Below are positions 44,450-52,318 of a DNA stretch of 64,000 bases, piece after piece (the first letter of the stretch is position 1; each line of letters opens with the position of its first letter). The position numbers were made by a program, and so were the translations under genes. Location: contig JBDSLR010000012.1 of the NCBI GenBank assembly GCA_039916305.1, positions 186,001 to 250,000 of the forward strand. The letters are read 5' to 3'. The notes below the pieces were generated by a model, which did not search any database, was not told the DNA's origin, and saw only the letters and a program-made list of their open reading frames with translations. Origin of the DNA: JACMLD01 sp039916305 (GTDB taxonomy: Bacteria; Bacteroidota; Bacteroidia; Chitinophagales; Chitinophagaceae).

Positions 44450-45151
44450 TTATGCTGCCACCGGTGCTACCAGTCTGAAGCCATTTCCGTGTATGTTTAC
44501 AATTTCAATATTGGTATCATCTTTCAGGTACTTTCTGAGTTTGGCGATATATACATCCATACTGCGTCCGTTAAAATAAGTATCACTTCCCCAGATTTTC
44601 TTCAATGCCTGCTCCCTTGGCAGCAGATCATTGATATGCTCACATAACATTTTCAGTAATTCATTTTCTTTAGGAGAAAGCGTTTGCATCTTCCCGTCGT
44701 GGCTCAGCTCACGGAGCTTCGGATTAAAATGATAGCTGGCTAGTGTGTATTCTTTATTTTCCTGTTCCCTGTTCAGTTCTTCATTACGTTTTAAAATGGC
44801 TTTTATTTTAAGCAGCAATACCTCGCTGTCGAAGGGCTTGGTTATATAGTCATCTGCACCAAGTTTGTAACCCTGTATTATGTCTTCCTTCATTGTTTTT
44901 GCACTCAGAAAAAATAATGGTATATCAGGATCTACATCACGTATTTCTTCAGCAAGTGTAAATCCATCCATATGCGGCATCATAACGTCCAGCAGGCAGA
45001 GGTCAAATTTTTCCCGCTGAAAAGCGGCAAGGCCCAGTCTGCCGTCTCTTTCCAGTATAACGTCATAGTCATTTAATTCAAGATAATTTTTCAGCACACT
45101 TCCCAGGTTAGGGTCATCTTCGCACAATAAAATTTTTGCTTTTGTTTCCAT
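44450..45151 (-). CDS. OmpR-family response regulator (RprY-like)
   Basis: Two-domain regulator of 233 residues. Receiver domain ~7-120: acidic pocket EDD (11-13), phospho-acceptor D55 (LLDVMMP), S83 and K105 (ITKPF). Winged-helix DNA-binding domain ~135-230 (LSPKENELLKMLCEHINDLLPREQALKKIWG, FNGRSMDVYIAKLRKYLKDD). From memory it resembles RprY of Bacteroides. No histidine kinase gene is adjacent, so it may pair with an unlinked kinase. Divergent from the GroES-like gene with 125 bp between. Confidence 0.92.
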   Translation of the reverse strand: METKAKILLCEDDPNLGSVLKNYLELNDYDVILERDGRLGLAAFQREKFDLCLLDVMMPHMDGFTLAEEIRDVDPDIPLFFLSAKTMKEDIIQGYKLGADDYITKPFDSEVLLLKIKAILKRNEELNREQENKEYTLASYHFNPKLRELSHDGKMQTLSPKENELLKMLCEHINDLLPREQALKKIWGSDTYFNGRSMDVYIAKLRKYLKDDTNIEIVNIHGNGFRLVAPVAA

Positions 45152-45220
45152 GGTTTATAAATGTTTAGTATCACAAATAGAATCAAATCATTGGCCGGTA
45201 CGTAAACCAGCCCGGTAATG

Positions 45221-45251
45221 TTTTGTTAATAGTGAAGGTAGTTTAAATTTG
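45221..45251 (+). promoter_or_regulatory. Promoter of the GroES-like gene
   Basis: TTTTG (45221-45225), 18 bp, TAAATTTG (45244-45251): a full Bacteroidota -33/-7 match 25 bp before the start codon. Confidence 0.7.
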
Positions 45252-45276
45252 CATTTCAGGTAAAAATTCAACCAGC

Positions 45277-45654
45277 ATGGCTTTACACATTACGCCCGAC
45301 AATAAATTTAAGAAATTAGTGATCATAGGTGACCGCCTTTTGGTTCGTCCCACCAAATCAAATGAACGTACTGACAGCGGACTTTACCTGCCACCGGGTG
45401 TGCAGGAAAAGGAAAAGATTCAACAGGGATATGTTATTAAAACAGGGCCCGGTTATGCTATTCCTATGCCCGTAGATGATGAGCCCTGGAAGACGGAGGA
45501 AGACAAGGTAAAATACATACCACTGCAGGCGCGGGAAGGAGATTTGGCCATCTTTTTGGTCAACGGCTCCACGGAAATTATGTATGAAAAGGAAAAATAC
45601 TTCATCGTGCCACAGGGTGCAGTATTAATGCTGGAAAGAGAAGAAGATTTTTAA
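45277..45654 (+). CDS. GroES-family co-chaperonin paralogue
   Basis: 125 residues with the GroES fold pattern: KKLVIIGDRLLVRPTKSNERTDSGLYLPPGVQEKEKIQQGYVIKTGPG, then REGDLAIFLVNGSTEIMYEKEKYFIVPQGAVLMLE. No groEL follows, so it is probably not the housekeeping groES, which in Bacteroidota sits in groESL. It is longer than GroES (about 95) because of an inserted loop (MPVDDEPWKTEEDKVKYIPL). Orphan GroES-like proteins of this length are frequent in the phylum; partner unknown. Confidence 0.85.
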   Translation: MALHITPDNKFKKLVIIGDRLLVRPTKSNERTDSGLYLPPGVQEKEKIQQGYVIKTGPGYAIPMPVDDEPWKTEEDKVKYIPLQAREGDLAIFLVNGSTEIMYEKEKYFIVPQGAVLMLEREEDF

Positions 45655-45692
45655 AAAGACATTGGCCTGTACGATGATCTGCTGCCGGGAGA

Positions 45693-46130
45693 CTATAGCT
45701 TAACTGCTTCCCTGCAGGCTTTGCATATGCCGTTCACCACCACCGCTACACCAGTGACCTGGTAGCCGTTGGGCAGTCTTACTTCCGGCACCGTAATATC
45801 ATCCAGGCAAATGGTATTGCTGCATTTGCTGCATACAAAATGTACATGCTGGTCGTGGTGCTGGCCTTCTGTGCACTCATCCTTGCACAACGCATACAGA
45901 ACGGCATTGTCTGCTGTGGGGATAGTGTGAATGATTCCCTTTTCTACAAATGTCTGCAGGGTGCGGTATACCGTAACCCGGTCAAAACCGGCGCCGCTTT
46001 TCTTTTCAATATCTGCATGCGCCAATGCGCCATTGTGCTGCAGAAAAAGCTCCAGAATTTTAGACCGGCTGTCTGTAATACTTAGCTGGTTGCGTTTCAA
46101 AAGTTGCTGTATTTGCTGGGTAATAGCCAT
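45693..46130 (-). CDS. Fur-family metalloregulator
   Basis: 145 residues from ATG 46130 (a TTG at 46139 in frame is less likely). N-terminal winged helix (RNQLSITDSRSKILELFLQHNGALAHADIEKKSGAGFDRVTVYRTLQTFVEKGIIHTI) and a metal-binding C-terminal half with two Cys pairs (CSKC and CKAC) forming the structural zinc site, plus HHDQHVHFVC as regulatory site. Could be Zur, PerR or Fur-like; the neighbours SCO and MerC suggest metal homeostasis. The stop of the SCO gene lies 16 bp upstream... on the same strand, so the two are probably co-transcribed. Confidence 0.88.
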   Translation of the reverse strand: MAITQQIQQLLKRNQLSITDSRSKILELFLQHNGALAHADIEKKSGAGFDRVTVYRTLQTFVEKGIIHTIPTADNAVLYALCKDECTEGQHHDQHVHFVCSKCSNTICLDDITVPEVRLPNGYQVTGVAVVVNGICKACREAVKL

Positions 46131-46146
46131 GCCTCTCAAAAAATTA

Positions 46147-46806
46147 CTATTGGTTCGGATTATTATTGAAAAGTGAATTTACAAAGCCGCTGCCTTCTTT
46201 TTCATTCAGCAATTTGGGTATGTCTTTCTCCAGTTCGCCCAGTTCATCGCGTTTCAGTCCATCATAAATTTTTCTTACCCGGCCACTCTTATCTACCAGT
46301 GCAAAAAATTGGGTATGTATAAACTGGTCTTCAATTTTATCATTGCTGTTTTTAGGATCATCCAGCAGGTAACTTACTCTTGCCGCATGATAAAGACTAT
46401 CTTTTTTGCCCGTCAGGAACCACCAGTTGCCGTTTTTTATACCCAATGAATCAGCATACCTTTTCAACCTGGCCACAGTATCGGTATCCGGGTCAACCGT
46501 ATGAGAAAGTATAATAAAGCCCTTTTCATTTTTAAACTCCTCATAAAGTTCCTTCATATTTGTGTTCATCTTGGGGCAAATGCCTTTGCAGGTAGTGAAA
46601 AAGTACTCCGCAACATAAACTTTGCCCGCCACATCTTTTTCGGTTATTGGTTGGTTTTCCTGGTTAATAAACGAGAATGGCTGCACATAGCTCAGGACGG
46701 GAAGTTTTACGTCGCCAAAACCAGGAATGCTTAGCTTAAGACCATAATAGAACCCGGCAAAAAGCAAGACAAAAAATGCAATATAAATCAGTGTTTTCTT
46801 TTTCAT
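46147..46806 (-). CDS. SCO1/SenC family copper-binding protein
   Basis: Membrane-anchored thioredoxin-like protein (N-terminal segment IYIAFFVLLFAGFYYGL) that delivers copper to cytochrome c oxidase or acts in redox control. The motif CKGIC (C73, C77, CxxxC) and the downstream His (IHTQFF) form the copper site; SHTVDPDTDT follows the fold. Start at ATG 46806 rather than 46887 because the upstream 27 codons contain no signal-like sequence. Immediately upstream (16 bp) of the Fur-family gene in transcription order. Confidence 0.92.
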   Translation of the reverse strand: MKKKTLIYIAFFVLLFAGFYYGLKLSIPGFGDVKLPVLSYVQPFSFINQENQPITEKDVAGKVYVAEYFFTTCKGICPKMNTNMKELYEEFKNEKGFIILSHTVDPDTDTVARLKRYADSLGIKNGNWWFLTGKKDSLYHAARVSYLLDDPKNSNDKIEDQFIHTQFFALVDKSGRVRKIYDGLKRDELGELEKDIPKLLNEKEGSGFVNSLFNNNPNQ

Positions 46807-46997
46807 AAAAGCTATTCGGGCGCAAAGGTAGGTCAGCAAACGGCTCATACGTAATACATCTTCCTCCGGCATGCCTCTTCTTAACAAAAAATAACTATAA
46901 CCGGTTTATCGGCAGGCTAAAAGAATGTGCTTCCCGCAATTACCCCCATCATGGCTAGTCGTCCATGAAGCGCGAATTTGCGGGCAAAATAAATTTC

Positions 46998-47027
46998 TTG
47001 CAACTAAGTTGCATTTATGTATATTTG
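46998..47027 (+). promoter_or_regulatory. Promoter of the MerC-domain gene with overlapping palindrome
   Basis: TTG (46998-47000), 19 bp, TATATTTG (47020-47027). The palindrome TGCAACTAAGTTGCA (46999-47013) covers the -33 region and spacer, an ideal repressor site, plausibly for the neighbouring Fur-type protein (inference). The start codon is 9 bp behind the -7 element. Confidence 0.65.
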
Positions 47028-47036
47028 CCACCCTTT

Positions 47037-47429
47037 ATGAATAATAAGATTAACTGGGATGCATTGGGTATAACTACTTCGGTAGCCTGCGCTATACATT
47101 GCGCAGTGCTGCCTTTGTTATTAACAAGTCTTCCGGTTTTTGGATTCGATATTATTCAAAATGCTGTCTTTGAATATGCCATGATCTTGCTGGCGTTTAT
47201 AGTAGGCGTATACGCGCTGAGTCATGGTTTCAGAAAGCACCATCATCGTTTATTGCCTCTTGCCCTTTTCAGCACAGGTGTTTTGTTTTTGCTGGCCAAG
47301 CAAATTTGGCATAGCCTGCACATCTGGCTGTTAATTCCGGCTGTAATAGCTATCATAGCTGCTCATTATCTAAATTACCGGTTTTGCAGGGTGCATGATC
47401 ATGCACATGAGGCAGACTGCAGGCATTAA
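47037..47429 (+). CDS. MerC-domain membrane protein
   Basis: 130-residue protein of four hydrophobic segments beginning NWDALGITTSVACAIHCAVLPLLLTSLP. Cys and His in the first segment (VACAIHC) are the metal-contacting residues of the MerC mercury transporter family. The C-terminus RVHDHAHEADCRH is His/Cys-rich and could bind metal in addition. Not linked to other mer genes, so mercury transport is uncertain; zinc or another thiophilic metal is possible. A palindrome over its promoter suggests repression by a metal regulator; starting at ATG 47037 agrees with the promoter position. Confidence 0.85.
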   Translation: MNNKINWDALGITTSVACAIHCAVLPLLLTSLPVFGFDIIQNAVFEYAMILLAFIVGVYALSHGFRKHHHRLLPLALFSTGVLFLLAKQIWHSLHIWLLIPAVIAIIAAHYLNYRFCRVHDHAHEADCRH

Positions 47430-47592
47430 ATGTATTGCTGACAGTAACCAGCCCGGACAGCAAATATCCGGGCATTGCTTAACGATTACGCTGCGCATTC
47501 AGAATATTTCTATCTGAAAGCTAAAATACTTTTTCCCGCTTACGTTGTTTAAAAGGGGGGCAATTTATACAACCATACTGGCATTTTATTGT

Positions 47593-47600
47593 TATTTTTG
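47593..47600 (+). promoter_or_regulatory. -7 promoter element of the Nfu gene
   Basis: TATTTTTG matches the -7 consensus, 17 bp before ATG 47618. No good -33 element at the standard distance. Confidence 0.5.
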
Positions 47601-47617
47601 CATATCAAATTGAATGT

Positions 47618-48214
47618 ATGATTAAAACAGGCAGCCCGGTAATAAGCATTTATACAGAGATGACGCCCAACCCGGAGACAATGAAGTTTGTAGCAAATAA
47701 ACTCCTTTACCCGGGTAAGAGTATCGATTTCCAGGAAATGGAGAATGCAAAGCCTTCTCCGCTGGCGACTGAGCTCTTTGGTTTTCCTTTTATAAAAGCA
47801 GTTTTTATAGCCAGTAATTTTGTGACGCTCACCAAAACACCGGAAACGGAGTGGAGTGATGTAATACCTTCTATCCGCCAGTTTTTGAAAGAATACCTGG
47901 AAGAAGGCAAACCTGTAGTAAACGAAGATGAAGTAGCGGTAATGAAACAGGAAAGCAGCAACACGGTTGCGGCAGATGATGATGATGTGGTAAAGCGCAT
48001 TAAAGAATTGCTGGAAAATTATGTGAAACCTGCCGTGGAAATGGATGGTGGCGCTATACAGTTTAAAAGCTACGATGATGGCGTGGTAAACCTGATGTTA
48101 CAGGGAAGTTGCAGCGGTTGCCCGTCTTCTATGATTACATTGAAAGCGGGTATAGAAGGCATGATGAAACGCATGATTCCTGAAGTAAAGGAAGTGGTTG
48201 CCGAAGCAGAATAG
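47618..48214 (+). CDS. NifU-like iron-sulfur scaffold/carrier protein (Nfu)
   Basis: 198 residues in two domains: the N-terminal Nfu domain (~8-95, TEMTPNPETMKFVANKLLYPGKSIDF ... ELFGFPFIKAVFIASNFVTLTK), and the C-terminal NifU domain (~115-195, VKRIKELLENYVKPAVEMDGGAIQF) with the cluster ligand pair CSGC in GSCSGCPSS. It should carry a 4Fe-4S cluster to target proteins in the cytoplasm. A terminator follows at 48247. Located in its own unit. Confidence 0.95.
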   Translation: MIKTGSPVISIYTEMTPNPETMKFVANKLLYPGKSIDFQEMENAKPSPLATELFGFPFIKAVFIASNFVTLTKTPETEWSDVIPSIRQFLKEYLEEGKPVVNEDEVAVMKQESSNTVAADDDDVVKRIKELLENYVKPAVEMDGGAIQFKSYDDGVVNLMLQGSCSGCPSSMITLKAGIEGMMKRMIPEVKEVVAEAE

Positions 48215-48246
48215 GGTTATTACCCATTAGCACAAGAAGATTTATA

Positions 48247-48277
48247 AAAAGCGCCATTTACAGGCGCTTTTCTTTTT
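48247..48277 (+). terminator. Intrinsic terminator after the Nfu gene
   Basis: Stem AAAAGCGCC / GGCGCTTTT (48247-48271) with a 7-nt loop and a T-rich tail (CTTTTTT). Perfect 9-bp arms. Confidence 0.8.
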
Positions 48278-48311
48278 TAGGGAACATATTATTTTCGAAA
48301 AACTGCTTATT

Positions 48312-48668
48312 TTAATAGAAAAAATGTTCGCTGGTAATTTTTCCGTCTTTAACCGTATACATCGCAATTTCTTCCATAGGTACCCTGCCAACGCCTTTCA
48401 TAGTAATATCCAGGATCATAGCAACAGCAAATGTATGGCCGGCAATAATGGGATCGGTAATGGTGCTGCTGTGTACTTCCTCAACCATACTTTGAAACTG
48501 ATTACCTTTCTCTATAATGGCATCAAGCCCTTTAACTGTTTGCAACCCGGGCGAATGCGCGGGCTCAATACTTTCTGCATCTGAACTGTACAATTCCTTT
48601 TGGGCCGTTTCATATTTGCCCTGGCGGCATAATTCTACCAGGCGGTTAGCAATTTCGTTGATAGTCAT
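48312..48668 (-). CDS. SnoaL/NTF2-like domain protein
   Basis: 118 residues with no signal peptide. The pattern MTINEIANRLVELCRQGKYETAQKELYSSDAESIEP, GLDAIIEKGNQFQSMVEEVHSS, and VPMEEIAMYTVKDGKITSEHFF is that of SnoaL-like alpha+beta barrel proteins, a fold used by ketosteroid-isomerase-type enzymes and by ligand-binding proteins. No catalytic residues are certain. Own unit; divergent from pnuC. Confidence 0.75.
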   Translation of the reverse strand: MTINEIANRLVELCRQGKYETAQKELYSSDAESIEPAHSPGLQTVKGLDAIIEKGNQFQSMVEEVHSSTITDPIIAGHTFAVAMILDITMKGVGRVPMEEIAMYTVKDGKITSEHFFY

Positions 48669-48748
48669 ACATATAATTTTTAGATAAACAATTTAGTCAA
48701 AAACAAGCTCATTTCCCAGATGAGTGTTTAATAAATGCTGGACGGTTC

Positions 48749-48778
48749 TTTGTTAAGATGAACAGACGGTTATCTTTG
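48749..48778 (+). promoter_or_regulatory. Promoter of pnuC
   Basis: TTTG (48749-48752), 18 bp, TATCTTTG (48771-48778), with expected start about 48784. This leaves a leader of about 17 nt to the TTG start at 48801. Confidence 0.65.
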
Positions 48779-48800
48779 ATAAAAATTAATATTCTACCAT

Positions 48801-49409
48801 TTGCAGGAAATTTTACAGCAATTCATTGCAGGAATAAAAAATACCAGCTGGCTTGAATTTGTAGCGGTCATTTTTGGTATAGCCAGTGTTATTTTTTCAA
48901 GAAAGGAAAACATTCTTGTTTACCCCACCGGCATTATCAATACAGTATTGTATACCTGGTTCTGTTTCAAATGGTGGAACCTCTATGCGGAAGGCAGTCT
49001 CAACTTTTACTATACCATCATGAGTCTTTACGGCTGGTATGCCTGGAGCCGGAAAAAAGAAGGGCAGGTACTCTCCATTACATTCAACAACCGTAAAGAC
49101 TGGGTCATCAGTATTTCATTTTTTGTTTTTAGCTGGATAGTACTTTATTATATTTTAAAAAATCACACCAACAGCACGGTGCCATGGGCCGACTCTTTCG
49201 CGTCTGCTGCTGCATATACAGGCATGTGGCAAATGGCAAGGAAAAAAGTCGAAAACTGGATCTGGTGGATTATCACCAATTTTGTGTCCATTCCGCTTTA
49301 TTTTTACAAACATGCCGTTTTTACAAGTATCCAATACCTTGTGTTTCTTATGCTGGCCGTTATGGGTTTAATTACCTGGATCAAAAAAACAAAATCAGCA
49401 CATGCTTAA
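48801..49409 (+). CDS. pnuC: Nicotinamide riboside transporter (PnuC family)
   Basis: Integral membrane protein of 202 residues with about seven hydrophobic segments; the family signature WLEFVAVIFGIASVIFSRKENILVYPTGIINTVLYTWFCFKWW and FYYTIMSLYGWYAW is clear. PnuC proteins facilitate uptake of nicotinamide riboside or a related vitamin; the neighbouring NR kinase supports the NAD salvage role. No ATG exists in the frame; TTG 48801 is the only reasonable start behind the promoter. Overlaps the next gene by 8 bp, so both are coupled. Confidence 0.9.
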   Translation: MQEILQQFIAGIKNTSWLEFVAVIFGIASVIFSRKENILVYPTGIINTVLYTWFCFKWWNLYAEGSLNFYYTIMSLYGWYAWSRKKEGQVLSITFNNRKDWVISISFFVFSWIVLYYILKNHTNSTVPWADSFASAAAYTGMWQMARKKVENWIWWIITNFVSIPLYFYKHAVFTSIQYLVFLMLAVMGLITWIKKTKSAHA

Positions 49410-49962
49410 GAAGATTGTAATCATCGGACCTGAATCAACAGGGAAAAGCACGTTATGCGAAAAACTGGCCAACCATTACCAGGTAAGCTGGTGTCCGGAG
49501 TATGCCCGCGAATACCTCCTTGCACACGGCACTGATTATTCTTACCAGGACCTGCTTACTATTGCAAAAGGACAGATAGCCCTGGAAGAAGAATATACCA
49601 GTATGGCCAGCCAAAACCAGGCAGACGCCCACTCACTAATTAGCACTCACCACTCACCGCTGCTCTTCATAGATACCGACATGTATGTGATGCAGGTATG
49701 GTGTAATTTTGTTTTTGGTAAGTGCCATTCCTGGATACTCAACCAGATAATAGAAAGAAAGTACGATCTCTATCTTTTGTGCAATGTTGATTTGCCATGG
49801 GTAAAAGATGAATTACGCGAGTACCCCGACCTGGCCAGGAGAGAAAAATTGTACAATATCTACGAGGAAATTATGATCAACCAGCCAGTACCCTGGGTTG
49901 ATATCAGCGGTAACTACGAAGAACGTTTACAAAAAGCAATTGACGCAGTAGATGCAATGTAA
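49402..49962 (+). CDS. Nicotinamide riboside kinase (NadR kinase-domain type), with a repeat-derived insertion
   Basis: P-loop kinase of 186 residues: Walker A GPESTGKSTLCEK at ~8-20, VSWCPEYAREYLLAHG, and LLFIDTDMYVMQVWCNFVFG (~88-107). It lacks the NadR N-terminal HTH and adenylyltransferase domains, a single-domain form linked to pnuC, which phosphorylates imported nicotinamide riboside. Residues ~73-87 (NQADAHSLISTHHSP) fall where the family has a short loop and are encoded by a NACTCAC array. Ends 20 bp before the convergent mtgA. Confidence 0.88.
   Translation: MLKKIVIIGPESTGKSTLCEKLANHYQVSWCPEYAREYLLAHGTDYSYQDLLTIAKGQIALEEEYTSMASQNQADAHSLISTHHSPLLFIDTDMYVMQVWCNFVFGKCHSWILNQIIERKYDLYLLCNVDLPWVKDELREYPDLARREKLYNIYEEIMINQPVPWVDISGNYEERLQKAIDAVDAM
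49630..49657 (+). repeat. NACTCAC heptamer units inside the NR kinase gene
   Basis: CACTCAC at 49630-49636 and a tandem pair at 49644-49657. In frame gives STHHSPL. Confidence 0.7.
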
Positions 49963-49982
49963 GAAAGCTGTTAGTAGTATTA

Positions 49983-50711
49983 TTAGCGGGTTTTACTTTT
50001 CTGCGTTGCCAGTCCTACAATTGGTGCAAGATCATCATCACCCGAAAGATTATTCATCTGACGCATTATCCACGGGTACCGGATCGCAACGGGCCTCGAA
50101 ACCGGTCTGATGGTATATTTTTTTGGATTGGGCAGACAGGCTGCAATCATAGCCGCTTCCTGGGTTGATAAACGGATGGCTGTTTTTTTAAAATTGCTTT
50201 GTGCGGCGGCTTCAATACCAAATACTCCATTACCCATCTCTGCGATATTCATGTATACTTCCAGTATCCGCTTCTTACCCCATACCAGTTCAATCATAAA
50301 AGTAAAATAAGTCTCCAGCGCTTTGCGCAGCCAGCTGCGGCCCTGCCACAAAAAAACGTTTTTGGCTGTCTGCTGGCTGATGGTGGAAGCACCGCGCAGC
50401 GACCTGCTTTTGCTATTGTGCTTCATGGCTTTTTCTATCGACTTAAAATCAAATCCATTGTGATCTGCAAATAGCTGATCTTCTGATGAGATAACCGCCA
50501 GTTTTGCATTAACCGACATTTTATCCGCACTTACATAGTTTCTCTTCAACCCGTGACCAGTGATCCAGCTACCCAACTGCGTAAGGGTTACCGGAGGGTT
50601 CATCCATTTTAGTAAAAAAATATAGACAAACTGGGCAATAAATAAAACAAGGAAAACCCGTTTTGTGATACGCCAGATTGTAGCCAGTAAACCATTACCA
50701 GGAGTAGCCAT
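49983..50711 (-). CDS. mtgA: Monofunctional biosynthetic peptidoglycan transglycosylase
   Basis: GT51 enzyme that polymerises lipid II glycan chains. N-terminal membrane anchor ~20-38 (VFLVLFIAQFVYIFLLKW), then catalytic motif SSEDQLFADHNGFD (the catalytic Glu), GASTISQQTAKNVFLW and RKALETYFTFMIELVWGKKRILEVYMNIAEMGNGVFGIEAAA. 242 residues, standard for MtgA. No penicillin-binding transpeptidase domain. Confidence 0.95.
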   Translation of the reverse strand: MATPGNGLLATIWRITKRVFLVLFIAQFVYIFLLKWMNPPVTLTQLGSWITGHGLKRNYVSADKMSVNAKLAVISSEDQLFADHNGFDFKSIEKAMKHNSKSRSLRGASTISQQTAKNVFLWQGRSWLRKALETYFTFMIELVWGKKRILEVYMNIAEMGNGVFGIEAAAQSNFKKTAIRLSTQEAAMIAACLPNPKKYTIRPVSRPVAIRYPWIMRQMNNLSGDDDLAPIVGLATQKSKTR

Positions 50712-50917
50712 GCAGAAAAGCAGATTTTACAACACGAGTGAACGCGGTTTTTTAATAGCACAAATTAACACTAATTATATTACACGGAGAAACAGTAATA
50801 ACCGGTACAGTTGAACGCTAATCAGCATTATAGTAAGTAATAAAGATGGAATATTGCATCAGCCACATTAAGAAATGCCGCTGGCAGCTATGGTATTTGA
50901 GCGTACGTTTAATTAGC

Positions 50918-51493
50918 CTACAAGCCGCGCAACTGTTTTTTTACCTCGTTCATACGCACGTATTCAACATGATATTTGTTGCTGTGCTTTATAAGATAAT
51001 TGGTAAGAAAGCCCATGCCTACAGCGCCTGCAGCTATGCCAAGGCTGGTCAGGTTTTTTGAACTGGTAATGGGTTCGTGGAGATAGGCTCCATTAATAAC
51101 GTTCAGCAATGCATAGCCGGTCCCACCTATAATCAGTATGCGGCCGGGGGTCAGTTGCTGAAAATGCATCCGTTCAGAAACGTCTACCTTATCTATTTCT
51201 TTATAATGATAGCCGCTGAGATAGACGCCCAATGTATCTGTTACCGGTATACCCAGGCTATTATACCCAGGTCTTATATCCCAGTTTTTAAGAAAAACAC
51301 TGTCATTGCGGATAGCAATAATAAGTCCGCTGGCCTGCCTTTTGTCGTAGGTTTGGAAAGTAATAGGCACACCCGGAAAAAAGGTTTTCAGCGTTCTGTT
51401 ATTTCTTTTTTTTACAGTAATAAAATCACTGGCCTGTGAAAAGGTTTTTACAGATGAGCAAAGGAGTACAATGAAAAGTAACGCTTTAAACAT
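50918..51493 (-). CDS. Secreted hypothetical protein with a C-terminal membrane segment
   Basis: 191 residues. Signal peptide ends KTFSQ. The mature part ~25-120 is beta-rich (FPGVPITFQTYDKRQASGLIIAIRNDSVFLKNWDIRPGYNSLG ... LSGYHYKEIDKVDVSERM); a hydrophobic stretch at ~130-175 follows (GRILIIGGTGYALLNVI, LGIAAGAVGMGFLTNYLI). I do not recognise the family, although such envelope proteins are frequent in Bacteroidota. The competing open frame at 50846-51061 on the plus strand is not supported. Confidence 0.65.
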   Translation of the reverse strand: MFKALLFIVLLCSSVKTFSQASDFITVKKRNNRTLKTFFPGVPITFQTYDKRQASGLIIAIRNDSVFLKNWDIRPGYNSLGIPVTDTLGVYLSGYHYKEIDKVDVSERMHFQQLTPGRILIIGGTGYALLNVINGAYLHEPITSSKNLTSLGIAAGAVGMGFLTNYLIKHSNKYHVEYVRMNEVKKQLRGL

Positions 51494-51574
51494 GGTAAAC
51501 TAAATTACTTCAGTTAGTCCTTACAAAGACCATTTTTTTGTTAAGAAAAAGCTGCAAGCAACTGTTAATCAGCT

Positions 51575-52231
51575 TTACATCCTGAGGATGGGTTTAAGTT
51601 TGTCTATATGGTAGATGGTTTGGTAGAGCAAAAACCCGCCAAAAACAATAAGTATGGTGCCTGCTACTTTGTTAATAAGAGAAATATTATGAATGGTGAG
51701 TTTTGTTCTTATTTTTTCTGCCAGTAAAACTTTCAGGATGTCTGCGCCGATATTGATCAGTATACAGGTAGCAAAAATAACAACGCGCTGCTGGATATCG
51801 TATTTAACAGAAAAGCCCAGGGCATATAAAAACCAGGTAAGCAACAAAACCGGGTTAAGGGTATTGATTAAAAAACCGGAAATAAAAATTTTAGCCGCAT
51901 CTCTTTTCCGGAACCGGACTTCTTTGCCTTCTGCATCCGTGCGCAGGGTTACTTTCTTTAAAAATAAATAGTAGGCACCCATACCAATCAGAAAAAGGCT
52001 GCCGGCATAGCCGATGATTTTTTTGTATTCCAGTATATCGCTCACCAAAACTGAAAAAACATTGCTGGTTATCACCAGTACAATATCACTCAGCCAAACG
52101 CCTGCTACAAAACTAAACCCGCCTTTTATGCCATTGTTAAGACTTTGTTTAATAATGGTAAAAATCACGGGTCCTACAGAAATTACAAGGAAAAATCCCA
52201 GCACACAGCCTACTAATAATGCTTCTAACAT
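51575..52231 (-). CDS. LysE/RhtB-family amino-acid exporter
   Basis: Membrane protein of 218 residues from ATG 52231 (upstream in-frame Met 52282 gives an extra non-conserved segment). Six hydrophobic stretches; N-terminal motif VGCVLGFFLVISVGPVIFTIIKQSLNNGIKGGFSFVAGVWLSD is the LysE signature, with the GP motif conserved. The family exports amino acids such as Lys, Thr or homoserine lactone. It lies directly behind the GH3-like gene on the same strand (87 bp), which may indicate export of an amino-acid conjugate (inference). Confidence 0.88.
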   Translation of the reverse strand: MLEALLVGCVLGFFLVISVGPVIFTIIKQSLNNGIKGGFSFVAGVWLSDIVLVITSNVFSVLVSDILEYKKIIGYAGSLFLIGMGAYYLFLKKVTLRTDAEGKEVRFRKRDAAKIFISGFLINTLNPVLLLTWFLYALGFSVKYDIQQRVVIFATCILINIGADILKVLLAEKIRTKLTIHNISLINKVAGTILIVFGGFLLYQTIYHIDKLKPILRM

Positions 52232-52318
52232 GCTTGTTGTATAATTTTCTTTAAAAATAAAAAGACCCTCCTGTATGAGCAATAAGAGGGGTTGTTTTTC
52301 TAAAAAAGATACAATTAC

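Noticed and set aside
50846..51061. Plus-strand 71-codon open frame
   Set aside because: Lies antisense over a better secreted-protein gene and lacks any recognisable motif.
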